Shown here: piece after piece, positions 37,308-49,149 of the stretch
How positions within the stretch are numbered: the first letter of the stretch is position 1
Layout: the number at the start of each line of letters is the position of its first letter
From: Rubrivivax sp.
GTDB lineage: Bacteria > Pseudomonadota > Gammaproteobacteria > Burkholderiales > Burkholderiaceae_C
Assembly (NCBI GenBank): GCA_020852865.1
Contig: JADYZZ010000043.1
Coordinates: forward strand, 1-64,000
Length of the DNA stretch: 64,000 nucleotides
Direction of reading: 5' to 3'
Program-made: the position numbers and the translations under genes
Notes under the pieces: generated by a model
Database searches by the model: none
Told to the model about the DNA's origin: nothing
What the model saw: the letters and a program-made list of their open reading frames with translations, nothing else

Positions 37308-38207
37308 ATGTACCTGCCGGCCAACTACGCCGTCGACTATGCCGACCTGTGGTCATGGCTGTCCGACGGCGGCGACTGGAGCTTCGTCGGCACGCCGGTG
37401 CTGAGCTACCTGCAAAGCGGCCAGGGCGCCATCAGTGCCGATGCCCGCAGCCTGCACCAGGCGCTGCTGCACCGGCTGGCCCAGCAGGGCAAGCCGTCCT
37501 TCGTCACGGCCAAGGCCTTCAACTTCAACGACTTCGACTACATCAACCTCAGCATCACGCGCACCTTCATCGGCAAGGCCTGCCCCTGGGAGATCCAGGA
37601 GACGATGCAGCTTGCGAGCCAGCTCGGACTGGTGAGCCCGCAAGGCGCGTACACGTTCTGCAAGACCAGGCTGGGCGTGGACTGCGGCGGTTTCGTCGCC
37701 AATTACTGGGGCATCGGCGTGCCGCACCTGAAGCGGCTCGATCCGCCCGGAGCCTGGGGCATCTCGCCGCGCAGCTTCTGGTCCGATCGCCAGTTCTGGC
37801 CTGACGTGATGGCGCGCCGGCGCGCCTCGGCCGCTCAGGTGCAGGCGGGGGACGCCGCGGTGTTCTTCAGGGACATCGTCGACGACAACCCGGACCGCGC
37901 CAAGCAGCGCGACGGCCGGGGCAATTGGATCCCCGGCACCGGCTCCGAGGCCTTCCACATCGGCGTCGTGCAGGAGGTCGGCAGCGCCGGAGGAGGCTTC
38001 ACCAAGCTCGTACTTGCCGAGTCGAGCGGAGCGCGCTCGATCTTCGGCGGCAACGGCGTCAACGTGCACAGCGTCGTCGTGCGCAGGAGCGGCATGTCGA
38101 TGGGCAAGTGGGTCTACGCCGAGCTCGGCAGCGGCGATCGCATCCACTTCGTCGCCCCGCCGGCCGGCTGGGGCCCGGAACTGCCGTACCGCTACGGCGA
38201 CGCGTAA
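37308..38207 (+). CDS. putative NlpC/P60-like or CHAP-like cysteine hydrolase, otherwise hypothetical
   Basis: 299 aa, no signal peptide recognised. Not a family I can name. LGVDCGGFVANYWG (Cys at about residue 126) looks like the catalytic D-C-x-G-F of NlpC/P60-type peptidases, and AFHIGVVQEVG (His at about residue 218) looks like the matching His strand. Between them VQAGDAAVFFRD resembles the LxPGDLVFF element usual in this fold. The order Cys, GDxxxF, His is correct for a cell-wall amidase or endopeptidase. The long N-terminal region (1-120) is unknown. ATG 37308 follows GAGGCAAGG. Confidence 0.55.
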   Translation: MYLPANYAVDYADLWSWLSDGGDWSFVGTPVLSYLQSGQGAISADARSLHQALLHRLAQQGKPSFVTAKAFNFNDFDYINLSITRTFIGKACPWEIQETMQLASQLGLVSPQGAYTFCKTRLGVDCGGFVANYWGIGVPHLKRLDPPGAWGISPRSFWSDRQFWPDVMARRRASAAQVQAGDAAVFFRDIVDDNPDRAKQRDGRGNWIPGTGSEAFHIGVVQEVGSAGGGFTKLVLAESSGARSIFGGNGVNVHSVVVRRSGMSMGKWVYAELGSGDRIHFVAPPAGWGPELPYRYGDA

Positions 38208-38222
38208 GCCGGCCATGCCGGC
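38208..38222. terminator. short hairpin between convergent genes
   Basis: GCCGGC-CAT-GCCGGC starts right after the TAA at 38205-38207. Six-base-pair stem, no T-run. Confidence 0.3.
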
Positions 38223-38264
38223 GCAGCGGCACGCCGCCCGCGCCACGCACGGCGCCCAGCCGGC

Positions 38265-39668
38265 TCAACGCCCCAGCATGTCGCTGCGCTCGTCGGGCGT
38301 CCAGCCGCGCCGCACGGCACGCGGCGTGCCTTCGCCGCCGCCGGCGCGCAGCGGCACCATCGGCCAGCAGCGGCCGTTGTCGGCATAGCGCAGCGCGGTC
38401 GAGACGAGCGGATCGCTGGCGGCGCCCTGCGGAACGCGGAAGTCCTCGCCGACCGGGCAGGTGGCGTCGAAGCCGTCGAAGTAGCGGCCGGCGCCGTTCG
38501 CGTTGACGCTTTCGAAGTTGACGACACTGTAGGTCGTCCCGCATTGACTCACCGGCAGGAACCCCACCGGCTTGCCGCAGGTGGTGTCGCCCACCGTCAC
38601 GACCGTGATGCCGGCGCCGCGCAGGCCGTTGACGAGCTGCTCGCTGGCCGAGCAGGTACGCGCGCCGGTGAGCACGAAGACGCGCGGCAGCGCCAGCGCG
38701 TTGGCCGCAGCCGGCGCCGCGAAGCGGTAGCTCTGGTTGTAGCGGCCGGCGAGTTTGTCGTTGTAGAGCAGCGTCGCGTACACGGAGCCGGCCACCGGGT
38801 TGCCGGCCAGGTACGAGGCGACCGTGGCCCCCGTCGACACCAGGCCGCCGCCGTTGTAGCGCAGGTCGAGCACCAAGTCCTGCACGGCCTGGCTGCGAAA
38901 GCTCGCGAACGCCGCGTCGACGCCGGCCTGCGCCTGGCTGATCATGTCCTTGACGGCGAGGTAGCCGATGCGCCGCCCCTGCAACGACAGGTACACGGCA
39001 GCACCGGCCACCGGCGTCAGCGCGAAGACCCCGGATGTGACCCGTACGCTGCGTTCGACGCCGTCGCGGCGCAGCCGCAGCGTGAGCTGCTGCTGCTCGC
39101 GCTCGGCCGTCAGCAGCGAGAAGTCGTTCGCGGCGACGAGCGCTGCGGCATCCTGGCCGTTCAGGCTCAGCACCTCGTCGCCGCGCCGCACGCCCTGCAG
39201 CGCCGCGTCGGACGCAGGTTCGACATAGCGCACCCACAGCGGCATGCCGGGGTTGGCCAATGCCTCCAGCCCGGCCACCGCGATGCCGTAGCCCATCGTG
39301 GCACCGTCGCCGTAATAGCGGTTGAAGCTCTCGGTCGGCTCGTAGCGGCTCCAGCGGTCGGCCGGGAACTTGGGGTCGGTGCCGGTGTAGAGCAGCGCGT
39401 CGAAGTAGGCGTCGAGGCTGGCGTAGCCCGTCGGCACCGGGTGCGGCGCGAGGCGGTACCAGAAGTACCACTCGTTCATGTAGTCGGCCAGCCAGGCCTG
39501 CTGGTCGACCACGCTGCACGAGACCGGCGGCGGCACCTCGCCCGGACCGCCGCCGCCGCCCCCGCCGCAGGCCGCCAGCGCCAGCGGCAGCGCGGCCAGC
39601 ACGAGACGAAGGCGACGCAGGCCCAGGCCCGCCGCCGCGCTGCCTGCAATGCCGATGGATGGGTTCAT
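38265..39668 (-). CDS. S41-family C-terminal-processing-type protease, lipoprotein
   Basis: 467 aa. Signal sequence with lipobox [12 protein letters not shown] (Cys at about residue 34) followed by a glycine run, so probably anchored in a membrane facing the periplasm. A PDZ-like segment ([28 protein letters not shown]) precedes the S41 domain: [22 protein letters not shown], catalytic Ser in [16 protein letters not shown], and Lys in [11 protein letters not shown]. Tail-specific proteases of this lipoprotein type are common in Burkholderiales; the substrate is unknown. ATG 39668 gives the signal peptide. Confidence 0.9.
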   Translation of the reverse strand: MNPSIGIAGSAAAGLGLRRLRLVLAALPLALAACGGGGGGGPGEVPPPVSCSVVDQQAWLADYMNEWYFWYRLAPHPVPTGYASLDAYFDALLYTGTDPKFPADRWSRYEPTESFNRYYGDGATMGYGIAVAGLEALANPGMPLWVRYVEPASDAALQGVRRGDEVLSLNGQDAAALVAANDFSLLTAEREQQQLTLRLRRDGVERSVRVTSGVFALTPVAGAAVYLSLQGRRIGYLAVKDMISQAQAGVDAAFASFRSQAVQDLVLDLRYNGGGLVSTGATVASYLAGNPVAGSVYATLLYNDKLAGRYNQSYRFAAPAAANALALPRVFVLTGARTCSASEQLVNGLRGAGITVVTVGDTTCGKPVGFLPVSQCGTTYSVVNFESVNANGAGRYFDGFDATCPVGEDFRVPQGAASDPLVSTALRYADNGRCWPMVPLRAGGGEGTPRAVRRGWTPDERSDMLGR

Positions 39669-39737
39669 GCGCTCGATCCTCCGCCGGCAGCGCGCAGGCG
39701 GCGCCGGCCTTGCCCCGGCGGCGCCGGGCACGCCGCC

Positions 39738-39743
39738 TAGAAT
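39738..39743 (+). promoter_or_regulatory. candidate -10 TAGAAT for valS
   Basis: TAGAAT lies 68 bp before ATG 39812. No -35 match at normal spacing; no T-box or attenuator structure is apparent in the short leader. Confidence 0.35.
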
Positions 39744-39811
39744 GCCAGAACTCCCCGCGCACCCATTGCGTTGACAGCGGCGCGGCCGTTGCGGCGCTGC
39801 TGCATCCTGCC

Positions 39812-42640
<2,829 letters not shown>

Positions 42641-43645
42641 ACTCTGCGCGCGCGGGCGCGCTGTCGGCCACGAGCAGCTCGTCGATGCGCCGCGCCACGG
42701 CCCAGGCGCTGCGCACGCGCGACTCCTGCGTCGTGCCGGCCACGCGCGGCGTGACCTGCAGCGTGTCGACGTGGCGCAGCGGCCGCCCGGGATCGAGCGC
42801 GCCGGGCTCCATGCTGTCGAACCAGGCCGCGGCGAGCAGGCCCTGCGTGAGCGCGCGCGCCAGCGCCGCCTCGTCGAACAGGCTCGAGTGCGACAGGCAC
42901 ACGACGATCTGGTTGGCCTTGGCCTCGGACAGCAGCCGTTCGCCGAACAGGCCGGCGTAGCGCGGGTAAAAGGGCAGCAGCACGACCAGCGCGTCGCAAC
43001 CGGCGACGAGCTCGCGCAGGCCCACCGGCCCGACGCCGGCACGCGACCAGCCGGCGTCCGAGGCGTGCACGCCGGGGTCGTAGCCCAGGGCGCGCGCGCC
43101 GAACGCGGCGAGCAGCTGCGCCAGCGGCCGTGTCGCCGGCGTGATGCCGACGATGCCCACGCTGGTGCCGCCGAGCTCGCGCCCGACGAGCAGGCCCTCG
43201 TCGTTGATGATCGGCACGCGGCGCAGCATCTGCAGCAGCGCACCGACGGCGAATTCGGCCTCGGCCACGGCGCTCGCGCTGGCCGGGCGCACGACCTCGA
43301 TGCCGGCGCGCGCGCAGGCATCCAGGTCGATGTTCTCGGCACCCGCCGACAGCCGGCCGACAATGCGCAGCGGGGCCGCGCGCCTGAGCGTCGCGGCATC
43401 GAGCGCCACCGAAGGCGGGATCACGACCGCGCGCGCTTCGGCCAGCAGCGCGCGCAAGGCGTGCACGTCGCCGGCCAGCTCGGGCGCGTAATGGACGTCG
43501 TGGCGCACGCCCAGCCAGTGCAGGACGTCGGAATCCAGAGGCTCGACGATCAGGACATCCACCGCCGGGCCCGTGCGTTTGTCGACTTTCGGGCGCGAGT
43601 CCACATGCCAGAATCGGCCGGCCTGTCACGACCCTTGAGCCCCAG

Positions 43646-44512
43646 ATGAGCGTACATAAGGCAATTTTTCCCGTCGCCGGCCTGGGGACGCGCTTCCTGC
43701 CCGCGACCAAGGCGCAGCCCAAGGAGATGCTGCCGGTGGTCGACAAGCCCTTGATCCAGTATGCCGTGGAAGAAGCCTATGCGGCCGGCGTGCGCGAGAT
43801 GATCTTCGTCACAGGACGTCACAAGCGGCCGATCGAGGACCACTTCGACATGACCTTCGAGCTCGAGGTCGCCCTCGAGCAGGCCGGCAAGCGCGAGCTG
43901 CTCGAGGTGGTGCACAGCGTCAAGCCCGACGACATGGAGTGCATCTACGTGCGCCAGCCGCAGGCGCTCGGCCTCGGCCATGCCGTGCTGTGCGGCCAGC
44001 GCCTGATCGGCAGCGAGCCCTTCGCCGTGCTGCTGGCCGACGATCTGATGGTGGGCGAGCCGCCGGTGCTGGCGCAGATGGTCGAACAGTATGCCGAGTG
44101 GCGCGCGTCGATCCTGGCGGTGCAGGAAGTCCCGCCCGAGCACACGCGGCGCTACGGCATCGTCGACGGCCGCATGGTGGGCGAGCGGCTGATGGACGTG
44201 GGCCGCATCGTCGAGAAGCCCGCCCCCGAGGCGGCGCCCTCGCGCTGGGGCGTGGCCGGGCGCTACATCCTTACGCCCGGCGTGTTCCACGAGATCGCGC
44301 ACCAGCCGCGCGGGGTCGGCGGCGAGATCCAGCTCACCGACGGCATCGCCGCGCTGCTGCGCCGCGAGAAGGTCTTCGCCTACCGCTACCAGGGCCGGCG
44401 CTACGACTGCGGCAGCAAGGAAGGCTTCCTCGAGGCCAACGTCGAGCTCGCGCTCGCGCACCCCGAGCTGGGCGCGGCATTCCGCGGTTTCCTGAAGTCG
44501 CTGGCGCTGTAG
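43646..44512 (+). CDS. galU: UTP-glucose-1-phosphate uridylyltransferase
   Basis: 288 aa. Makes UDP-glucose from glucose-1-phosphate and UTP for envelope polysaccharide and sugar metabolism. AIFPVAGLGTRFLPATKAQPKEMLPVVDKPLIQYAVEEA at the N-terminus is diagnostic. LLADDLMVG (metal-binding region), GRIVEKPAPE and GGEIQLTDGIAALLR follow, ending with YDCGSKEGFLEANVE. CAGAAT at 43609-43614 could be its -10. Confidence 0.97.
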   Translation: MSVHKAIFPVAGLGTRFLPATKAQPKEMLPVVDKPLIQYAVEEAYAAGVREMIFVTGRHKRPIEDHFDMTFELEVALEQAGKRELLEVVHSVKPDDMECIYVRQPQALGLGHAVLCGQRLIGSEPFAVLLADDLMVGEPPVLAQMVEQYAEWRASILAVQEVPPEHTRRYGIVDGRMVGERLMDVGRIVEKPAPEAAPSRWGVAGRYILTPGVFHEIAHQPRGVGGEIQLTDGIAALLRREKVFAYRYQGRRYDCGSKEGFLEANVELALAHPELGAAFRGFLKSLAL

Positions 44513-44522
44513 CGCACGGCGC

Positions 44523-44753
44523 TCAGCGCCGGCGCAGCAGGTGGATGAACTCCTTGCCCTCGGTGCTCTGTCCGATCAGCTCGTTGCCGGTCTGGCGCGC
44601 GAAGGCCTGGAAGTCGCGCACCGAGCCGGGATCGGTGCAGACCACGCGCAGCACCTCGCCGCTGGCCATCTCGGCGAGCGCCTTCTTGGCCTTGAGGATC
44701 GGCAGCGGGCAGCTCAGCTCGCGGGCGTCGAGATCGCGTTGCATGCTGTCCAT
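44523..44753 (-). CDS. TusA-family sulfur carrier protein
   Basis: 76 aa. LDARELSCPLPILKAKKAL (the CPxP motif, Cys at about residue 15) and GEVLRVVCTDPGSVRDFQAFARQTGNEL match TusA/SirA-like sulfurtransferases that relay persulfide sulfur, for instance to tRNA thiolation or molybdopterin synthesis. Relatives in Burkholderiales are annotated only as TusA-like. It lies 12 bp downstream of the NUDIX gene and in a sulfur-related group with cysM, probably co-transcribed. Convergent with galU at 10 bp. Confidence 0.92.
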   Translation of the reverse strand: MDSMQRDLDARELSCPLPILKAKKALAEMASGEVLRVVCTDPGSVRDFQAFARQTGNELIGQSTEGKEFIHLLRRR

Positions 44754-44765
44754 GGCGGCCGCATT

Positions 44766-45305
44766 CTAGGTGCGGCGCGGCAAGTCGATGAACTGCGGCT
44801 CGTGGCCGCGGCTGCGCAGCCAGTCGGCCAGCGCGTAGCCGGTGCCGGCGCGCCAGCAGCGCACGTCGGCCGGCGCGAACAGGCGGTACTCGGCGAGCTC
44901 GGGCGACAGCCGCACCTCGCCGTGCGCGCGCGCGTGGTAGGCGATGATCACCTGGTTCATGCGCTGGAAGTCGTACACACCGATCAGCGCCAGGCGCTCG
45001 ACGGCCAGCGCCGTTTCCTCGGCGATCTCGCGCGCCACGCCCTGCTCGGGCGTCTCGCCGGCCTCCATGAAGCCGGTGACGAGCGCGAACATGCGGCCCG
45101 ACCAGGCGGCGTTGCGGGCCAGCAGCAGCGCGCCGCCGCGGTCGCTGCACTCGATCACCGCGGCCAGCACCGGCGTCGGGTTGTTCCAGTGCGTCCAGCC
45201 GCAGGCCGGGCAGCGCAGCCGCGTGCGCTCGCCGCCGTCTTCGCACGCGGCGATCGGCGCGAGCGCCGTCGCGCAGCAGGGGCAGTAGCGGAAGTCCTGC
45301 GACAT
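44766..45305 (-). CDS. NUDIX hydrolase with N-terminal zinc ribbon
   Basis: 179 aa. A zinc ribbon (YCPCCATALAP ... RLRCPACGWTHWNNP) is followed by the NUDIX box GFMEAGETPEQGVAREIAEETAL at about residues 78-100, which fits GX5EX7REUXEEXGU except Thr for the last Gly. The architecture resembles NudC-like NADH/deNADing pyrophosphatases but is shorter, so the substrate is uncertain (nucleoside diphosphate derivative). It lies between cysM and the TusA-like gene on the same strand. Confidence 0.9.
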   Translation of the reverse strand: MSQDFRYCPCCATALAPIAACEDGGERTRLRCPACGWTHWNNPTPVLAAVIECSDRGGALLLARNAAWSGRMFALVTGFMEAGETPEQGVAREIAEETALAVERLALIGVYDFQRMNQVIIAYHARAHGEVRLSPELAEYRLFAPADVRCWRAGTGYALADWLRSRGHEPQFIDLPRRT

Positions 45306-45322
45306 CGAGGCTGCGCCGGGGT

Positions 45323-46261
45323 TCAGGCCGGGAACACGCCGGTCGACAGGTAGCGGTCGCCACGGTCACAGACGACGAACACGATCACCGCCTGCTCCAC
45401 GCGCGCGGCGATCTGCAGCGCCGCCCAGCAGGCGCCGGCCGCCGAGATGCCGGCGAACAACCCCTCCTCGCGCGCCAGGCGCCGCGCCATGTCCTCGGCA
45501 TCGCGCTGCTCGACCAGCACCAGCTCGTCGACGCAAGACGGGTCGTAGATCTTCGGCAGGTAGGCCTCGGGCCACTTGCGGATGCCCGGGATGCGCGAGC
45601 CCTCGGTGGGCTGCGCGCCGACGATGCGCACCGCCGGGTTGCGCTCCTTCAGGAAGCGCGCGACGCCGGTGATGGTTCCGGTGGTCCCCATCGCGCTGAC
45701 GAAGTGCGTCACGCGCCCGCCGGTATCGGCCCAGATCTCGGGGCCGGTGCTCGCGTAGTGCGCGCCCGGGTTGTCGGCATTGGCGAACTGGTCGAGCACG
45801 CGGCCCTGGCCCTCGCGCTGCATCTGCTCGGCGAGGTCGCGCGCGTACTCCATGCCCCCGCTCCTGGGGGTGAGGATCAGCTCGGCGCCGTAGGCCTTCA
45901 TCGTCTGTGCGCGCTCGATCGACAGGTCCTCGGGCATGACCAGCACCATGCGGTAGCCGCGGATCGCCGCGGCCATCGCCAGCGCGATGCCGGTGTTGCC
46001 GCTGGTGGCCTCGATCAGCGTGTCGCCGGGCTTGATCTCGCCGCGCTCCTCGGCACAACGGATCATGTGGATCGCAGGCCGGTCCTTCACCGAGCCGGCC
46101 GGGTTGTTGCCCTCGAGCTTGCCGAGGAGCACGTTGCCGCGCGCCGCACCGGCGCCGCCCGGCAGGCGCTGCAGCCGCACGAGCGGCGTGTGGCCGATCG
46201 CGTCCTCGACGCTCTTCCAGGCCGGCGCGCCGGCGGCATGGTCTTGGCTGTGGCCCGACAT
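45323..46261 (-). CDS. cysM: cysteine synthase B (O-acetylserine sulfhydrylase)
   Basis: 312 aa. PLP-dependent fold type II enzyme forming cysteine from O-acetylserine and sulfide or thiosulfate. DAIGHTPLVRLQRLPG near residue 20, the PLP-lysine motif GNNPAGSVKDRPA (CysM type rather than the CysK NPSxSVK), IEATSGNTGIALAMAAA and the phosphate loop SAMGTTGTITGVARFLKE are all present. ATG 46261 gives the family N-terminus. Confidence 0.95.
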   Translation of the reverse strand: MSGHSQDHAAGAPAWKSVEDAIGHTPLVRLQRLPGGAGAARGNVLLGKLEGNNPAGSVKDRPAIHMIRCAEERGEIKPGDTLIEATSGNTGIALAMAAAIRGYRMVLVMPEDLSIERAQTMKAYGAELILTPRSGGMEYARDLAEQMQREGQGRVLDQFANADNPGAHYASTGPEIWADTGGRVTHFVSAMGTTGTITGVARFLKERNPAVRIVGAQPTEGSRIPGIRKWPEAYLPKIYDPSCVDELVLVEQRDAEDMARRLAREEGLFAGISAAGACWAALQIAARVEQAVIVFVVCDRGDRYLSTGVFPA

Positions 46262-46323
46262 CGGTGGCTCCTCGGCAAGCCGGCATTGTGGCAGCGCGTG
46301 CATCGACACGAGGGCGGCCATGT

Positions 46324-46329
46324 GATAAT
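46324..46329 (+). promoter_or_regulatory. candidate extended -10 promoter for tRNA-Leu
   Basis: TGTGATAAT (46321-46329) is an extended -10. TCGACA at 46303-46308 could serve as -35 with 15-bp spacing. The tRNA begins 85 bp further on. Confidence 0.45.
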
Positions 46330-46414
46330 CCGCCGCCGCGTCGGGGCCCGCTAGGGCTGCCGGCATCAGGCCCCGGGGCGGCGACGCCGCTGCCGCGGCC
46401 TGCCGGCCCCAGCC

Positions 46415-46499
46415 GCCCGCGTGACGAAATCGGTAGACGTAGCGGACTCAAAATCCGCCGCCGCAAGGCGTGCCAGTTCGAGTCTGGCCGCGGGCACCA
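46415..46499 (+). tRNA. tRNA-Leu (CAA)
   Basis: 85 nt including the encoded CCA. Acceptor GCCCGCG (46415-46421) pairs with CGCGGGC (46489-46495), followed by A-CCA. The anticodon arm reads GCGGA-CTCAAAA-TCCGC, giving anticodon CAA (reads UUG). A long variable arm typical of leucine tRNAs (about CGCCGCAAGGCG) and the T-arm GTTCGAGTC are present. It stands alone between cysM and the rhomboid gene. Confidence 0.96.
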
Positions 46500-46532
46500 G
46501 GACCGACGCGCCCCTGCCACCGCCGCCCGCCG

Positions 46533-47123
46533 ATGCCGACCCTTCCGCCCGCCACGAAAGCGCTGATGCTGATCTGCACGGCGCTGTTCTTTCTCGAGCA
46601 GCTGGTGCCCTTCGGCAGCCTGCTCGCGCTCTGGCCGCTGGGCAGCGGGCTGTTCTGGCCCTGGCAGGTGGTGACCTACGCCTTTTTGCACGGCAGCCTG
46701 ACGCACCTGCTGTTCAACATGCTCGGCCTGTGGATGTTCGGCAGCGAACTCGAGCGCGTCTGGGGCCAGCGGCGCTACTTGATGTTCCTGCTGGCCGGCG
46801 TGCTGGCCGCCGCCGCGGCGCAACTGCTGTTCACGCAGCTCACCCGCTCGCCCGCGCCCACCGTCGGCGCCTCGGGCGGGTTGTACGCGCTGCTGCTGGC
46901 CTACGGCATGCTGTTCCCCGAGCGCACGATCATGCTGCTGATCCCGCCGATCCCGATGAAGGCGCGCACCTTCGTCATCGTCTTCGGCGCGCTCGAGCTC
47001 GTGCTCGGGCTGTACGGCGGCAGCGGCGTCGCGCACTTCGCGCATCTGGGCGGCATGGTGGGCGGCTACCTGATGATCCGCTACTGGCGCGGCCAGGCGC
47101 CGTTCGGCGGCCGGCGTCGCTGA
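46533..47123 (+). CDS. rhomboid-family intramembrane serine protease
   Basis: 196 aa, about six membrane helices. The catalytic Ser is in TVGASGGLYALLLAYG (GxSG, about residue 112) and the catalytic His in VAHFAHLGGMVGGYL (about residue 173); HGSLTHLLFNMLGLWMFGSELE contains the conserved HxxxN oxyanion region. Cleaves membrane proteins within the bilayer; substrate unknown. It begins 34 bp after the tRNA. Confidence 0.94.
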   Translation: MPTLPPATKALMLICTALFFLEQLVPFGSLLALWPLGSGLFWPWQVVTYAFLHGSLTHLLFNMLGLWMFGSELERVWGQRRYLMFLLAGVLAAAAAQLLFTQLTRSPAPTVGASGGLYALLLAYGMLFPERTIMLLIPPIPMKARTFVIVFGALELVLGLYGGSGVAHFAHLGGMVGGYLMIRYWRGQAPFGGRRR

Positions 47124-47149
47124 GGCCCGGCGCCGCACGCGCGTGCCGT

Positions 47150-48058
47150 TCAGCCTGTGCGCAGCCCTTCGCGCACGGTCGGATAGCGCAGCACGAGCCT
47201 GAGCTCGTGCACCAGCCGGTGGTTGTCGAGCCGGCGCGATTCGCTCATGAAACTCAGCAATGCGCCGGGCAGTCGTGCCTCGGCCTCGGCGCGCGTGATG
47301 CGCGGCGGCCGCGGCAGGCCGGCGAGATCGGCCGCAAGGTCGAAGTACTCGCCCATCTTCAGCTCGCTCGCGTCGCAGGCGTGCACGACGCGCTGCGGCC
47401 GGCCGCGGTGCAGGGCGGCCACGCAGGCGCGCGCCAGGTCGTCGGCGTGGATGTGGTTGGTGTAGACGTCGTCCTCGGCTGCCAGCACCGGCCCGCCGCG
47501 GGCGACGCGCGCGCGCGGGTCGCCGCCGGGGCGCCCAGGCGCATAGATGCCGGGGATGCGCAGGATCGTCGTGCGCGCGCCGCTGCTGCGGCCGAACCAG
47601 CGCACCCAGCGTTCGGCGTCGACGCGGCGGCGTGCGCGCTCGGTGGCCGGCGCCGGCGCGCGCGTCTCGTCCAGGCGCGCACCGCCGGCGTCGCCGTAGA
47701 CACCCGTGGTGCTGGCATAGACCAGCCGACGCACGCGGCCGCCGCGCGCCAGCGCCGCCAGCAGCGCACGCGTGCGCGGATCGCCCGCGCCGGCGGCCGG
47801 CGGCGGCGCCAGATGCAGCACGGCATCGGCCAGCGCGCCCAGGCGCCCGAGCGTTGCCGGCCGGTCGAGGTCGGCCAGCAGCGGCTGCGCGCCGAGCGCA
47901 CGCAGCTCGCCCAGGTGCGCCGCCTGCGACGTGAGCGCGAGGACCCGCCAGCGCGGGTGCACCAGGCGCAGCACGCGCCGGCCGATATCGCCGCAGCCGA
48001 CGATCAGCAGCACCGGGCGGCGCGCGCGCGCGGATGTGGCCGGGGACGACGAGCTCAT
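47150..48058 (-). CDS. NAD-dependent epimerase/dehydratase-like (YeeZ-type) protein
   Basis: 302 aa, short-chain-dehydrogenase-like Rossmann fold. LLIVGCGDIGRRVLRLV (GxGxxG, about residues 17-33) and RLVYASTTGVYGDAGGARLDE (Ser/Tyr region) are clear; the Tyr-x-x-x-Lys pair is not obvious, since the helix reads RRRVDAERWVR. YTNHIHADDLARACVAAL is typical of the extended SDR/YeeZ group. Substrate unknown. Divergent from the gene at 48109. Confidence 0.88.
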   Translation of the reverse strand: MSSSSPATSARARRPVLLIVGCGDIGRRVLRLVHPRWRVLALTSQAAHLGELRALGAQPLLADLDRPATLGRLGALADAVLHLAPPPAAGAGDPRTRALLAALARGGRVRRLVYASTTGVYGDAGGARLDETRAPAPATERARRRVDAERWVRWFGRSSGARTTILRIPGIYAPGRPGGDPRARVARGGPVLAAEDDVYTNHIHADDLARACVAALHRGRPQRVVHACDASELKMGEYFDLAADLAGLPRPPRITRAEAEARLPGALLSFMSESRRLDNHRLVHELRLVLRYPTVREGLRTG

Positions 48059-48108
48059 GGCATGGGCGCGGGCACAATCGCGCGGGAGTGTACGAGTCGC
48101 CCCCCGCC

Positions 48109-49149
48109 ATGAGCCACAAGATCACGCTGCGCCCGGCCGGGCGCAGCTTCGAAGTCCAGGACGACGAGGCGATCCTCGCGGCCGCCATCCGCGAGGGCAT
48201 CGGCCTGCCCTACGGCTGCCGCGACGGCGCCTGCGGCTCGTGCAAGAGCCGGCTGCTCGAAGGCCGCGTCGTGCACCGCACACACCAGCACAGGGCGCTG
48301 TCCGAAGACGAGGAGGCGCGCGGCTACGTGCTCACCTGCTGCGCGCTGGCGCAGAGCGACTGCGTCGTCGAGGCGCGCATGGTGCCCGGGGCCGGCGCGT
48401 ACCCGGTGCTCAAGCTGCCCGGCCGCGTCGCGACCCTCGAGCGTGCGGCGCCCGACGTCGTGATCCTGAAGCTGCAGCTGCCGGCGAACCAGACGCTGCG
48501 CTACCGCGCCGGCCAGTACGTCGACTTCATCCTGCGCGACGGCGCGCGGCGCAGCTACAGCATCGCCAACGCGCCGCACACGCTGGCCGGCAATCCGCTC
48601 ATCGAGCTGCACATCCGTCTCATGCCCGGCGGCCGCTTCACCGAGCATGTGTTCGGTGCGATGAAGGAGAAGGACATCCTGCGCCTGGAAGGGCCGCTGG
48701 GCAGCTTCTTCCTGCGCGAGGAGTCCGAGCGGCCGATCGTGCTGCTGGCCAGCGGGACCGGCTTCGCCCCGGTGAAGGCCATCATCGAGCACATGCGGCA
48801 CCACGGCATCGCCCGCCCGACGCGGCTGTACTGGGGCGGCCGGCGCCCGCACGACCTCTACATGAACGACTGGTGCGAGCGCATGGCCGGCGCGCTGCCC
48901 AACCTGCGCTACGTGCCGGTGGTGAGCGACGCCCTGCCCGAGGACGGCTGGAGCGGCCGCACCGGCTTCGTGCACCGCGCCGTGATGCAGGACCTGCCCG
49001 ACCTCTCGATGCACCAGGTCTACGCCTGCGGCGCGCCGATCGTCGTCGACTCGGCACAGCGCGATTTCGTCACCGTCTGCGGCCTGCCGGCCGAGGAGTT
49101 CCATGCCGATGCGTTCACTTCGGAGGCCGACAAGCATGAAGCCGCGTAG
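48109..49149 (+). CDS. CDP-6-deoxy-L-threo-D-glycero-4-hexulose-3-dehydrase reductase-type flavoprotein
   Basis: 346 aa. Plant-type [2Fe-2S] N-terminus with CRDGACGSCKSRLLEG (about residues 37-52) and the fourth Cys in YVLTCCAL, followed by a ferredoxin-NADP reductase module: RSYSIANAP (FAD site RxYS), GPLGSFFLRE, ASGTGFAPVKAIIEHM (NAD site) and the YACGAP region near the end. Annotated in Burkholderiales as CDP-6-deoxy-delta-3,4-glucoseen reductase (AscD/RfbI-like), but such proteins often serve as general electron-transfer reductases, and no sugar genes are adjacent. It overlaps the TctC gene by 14 bp. Confidence 0.88.
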   Translation: MSHKITLRPAGRSFEVQDDEAILAAAIREGIGLPYGCRDGACGSCKSRLLEGRVVHRTHQHRALSEDEEARGYVLTCCALAQSDCVVEARMVPGAGAYPVLKLPGRVATLERAAPDVVILKLQLPANQTLRYRAGQYVDFILRDGARRSYSIANAPHTLAGNPLIELHIRLMPGGRFTEHVFGAMKEKDILRLEGPLGSFFLREESERPIVLLASGTGFAPVKAIIEHMRHHGIARPTRLYWGGRRPHDLYMNDWCERMAGALPNLRYVPVVSDALPEDGWSGRTGFVHRAVMQDLPDLSMHQVYACGAPIVVDSAQRDFVTVCGLPAEEFHADAFTSEADKHEAA

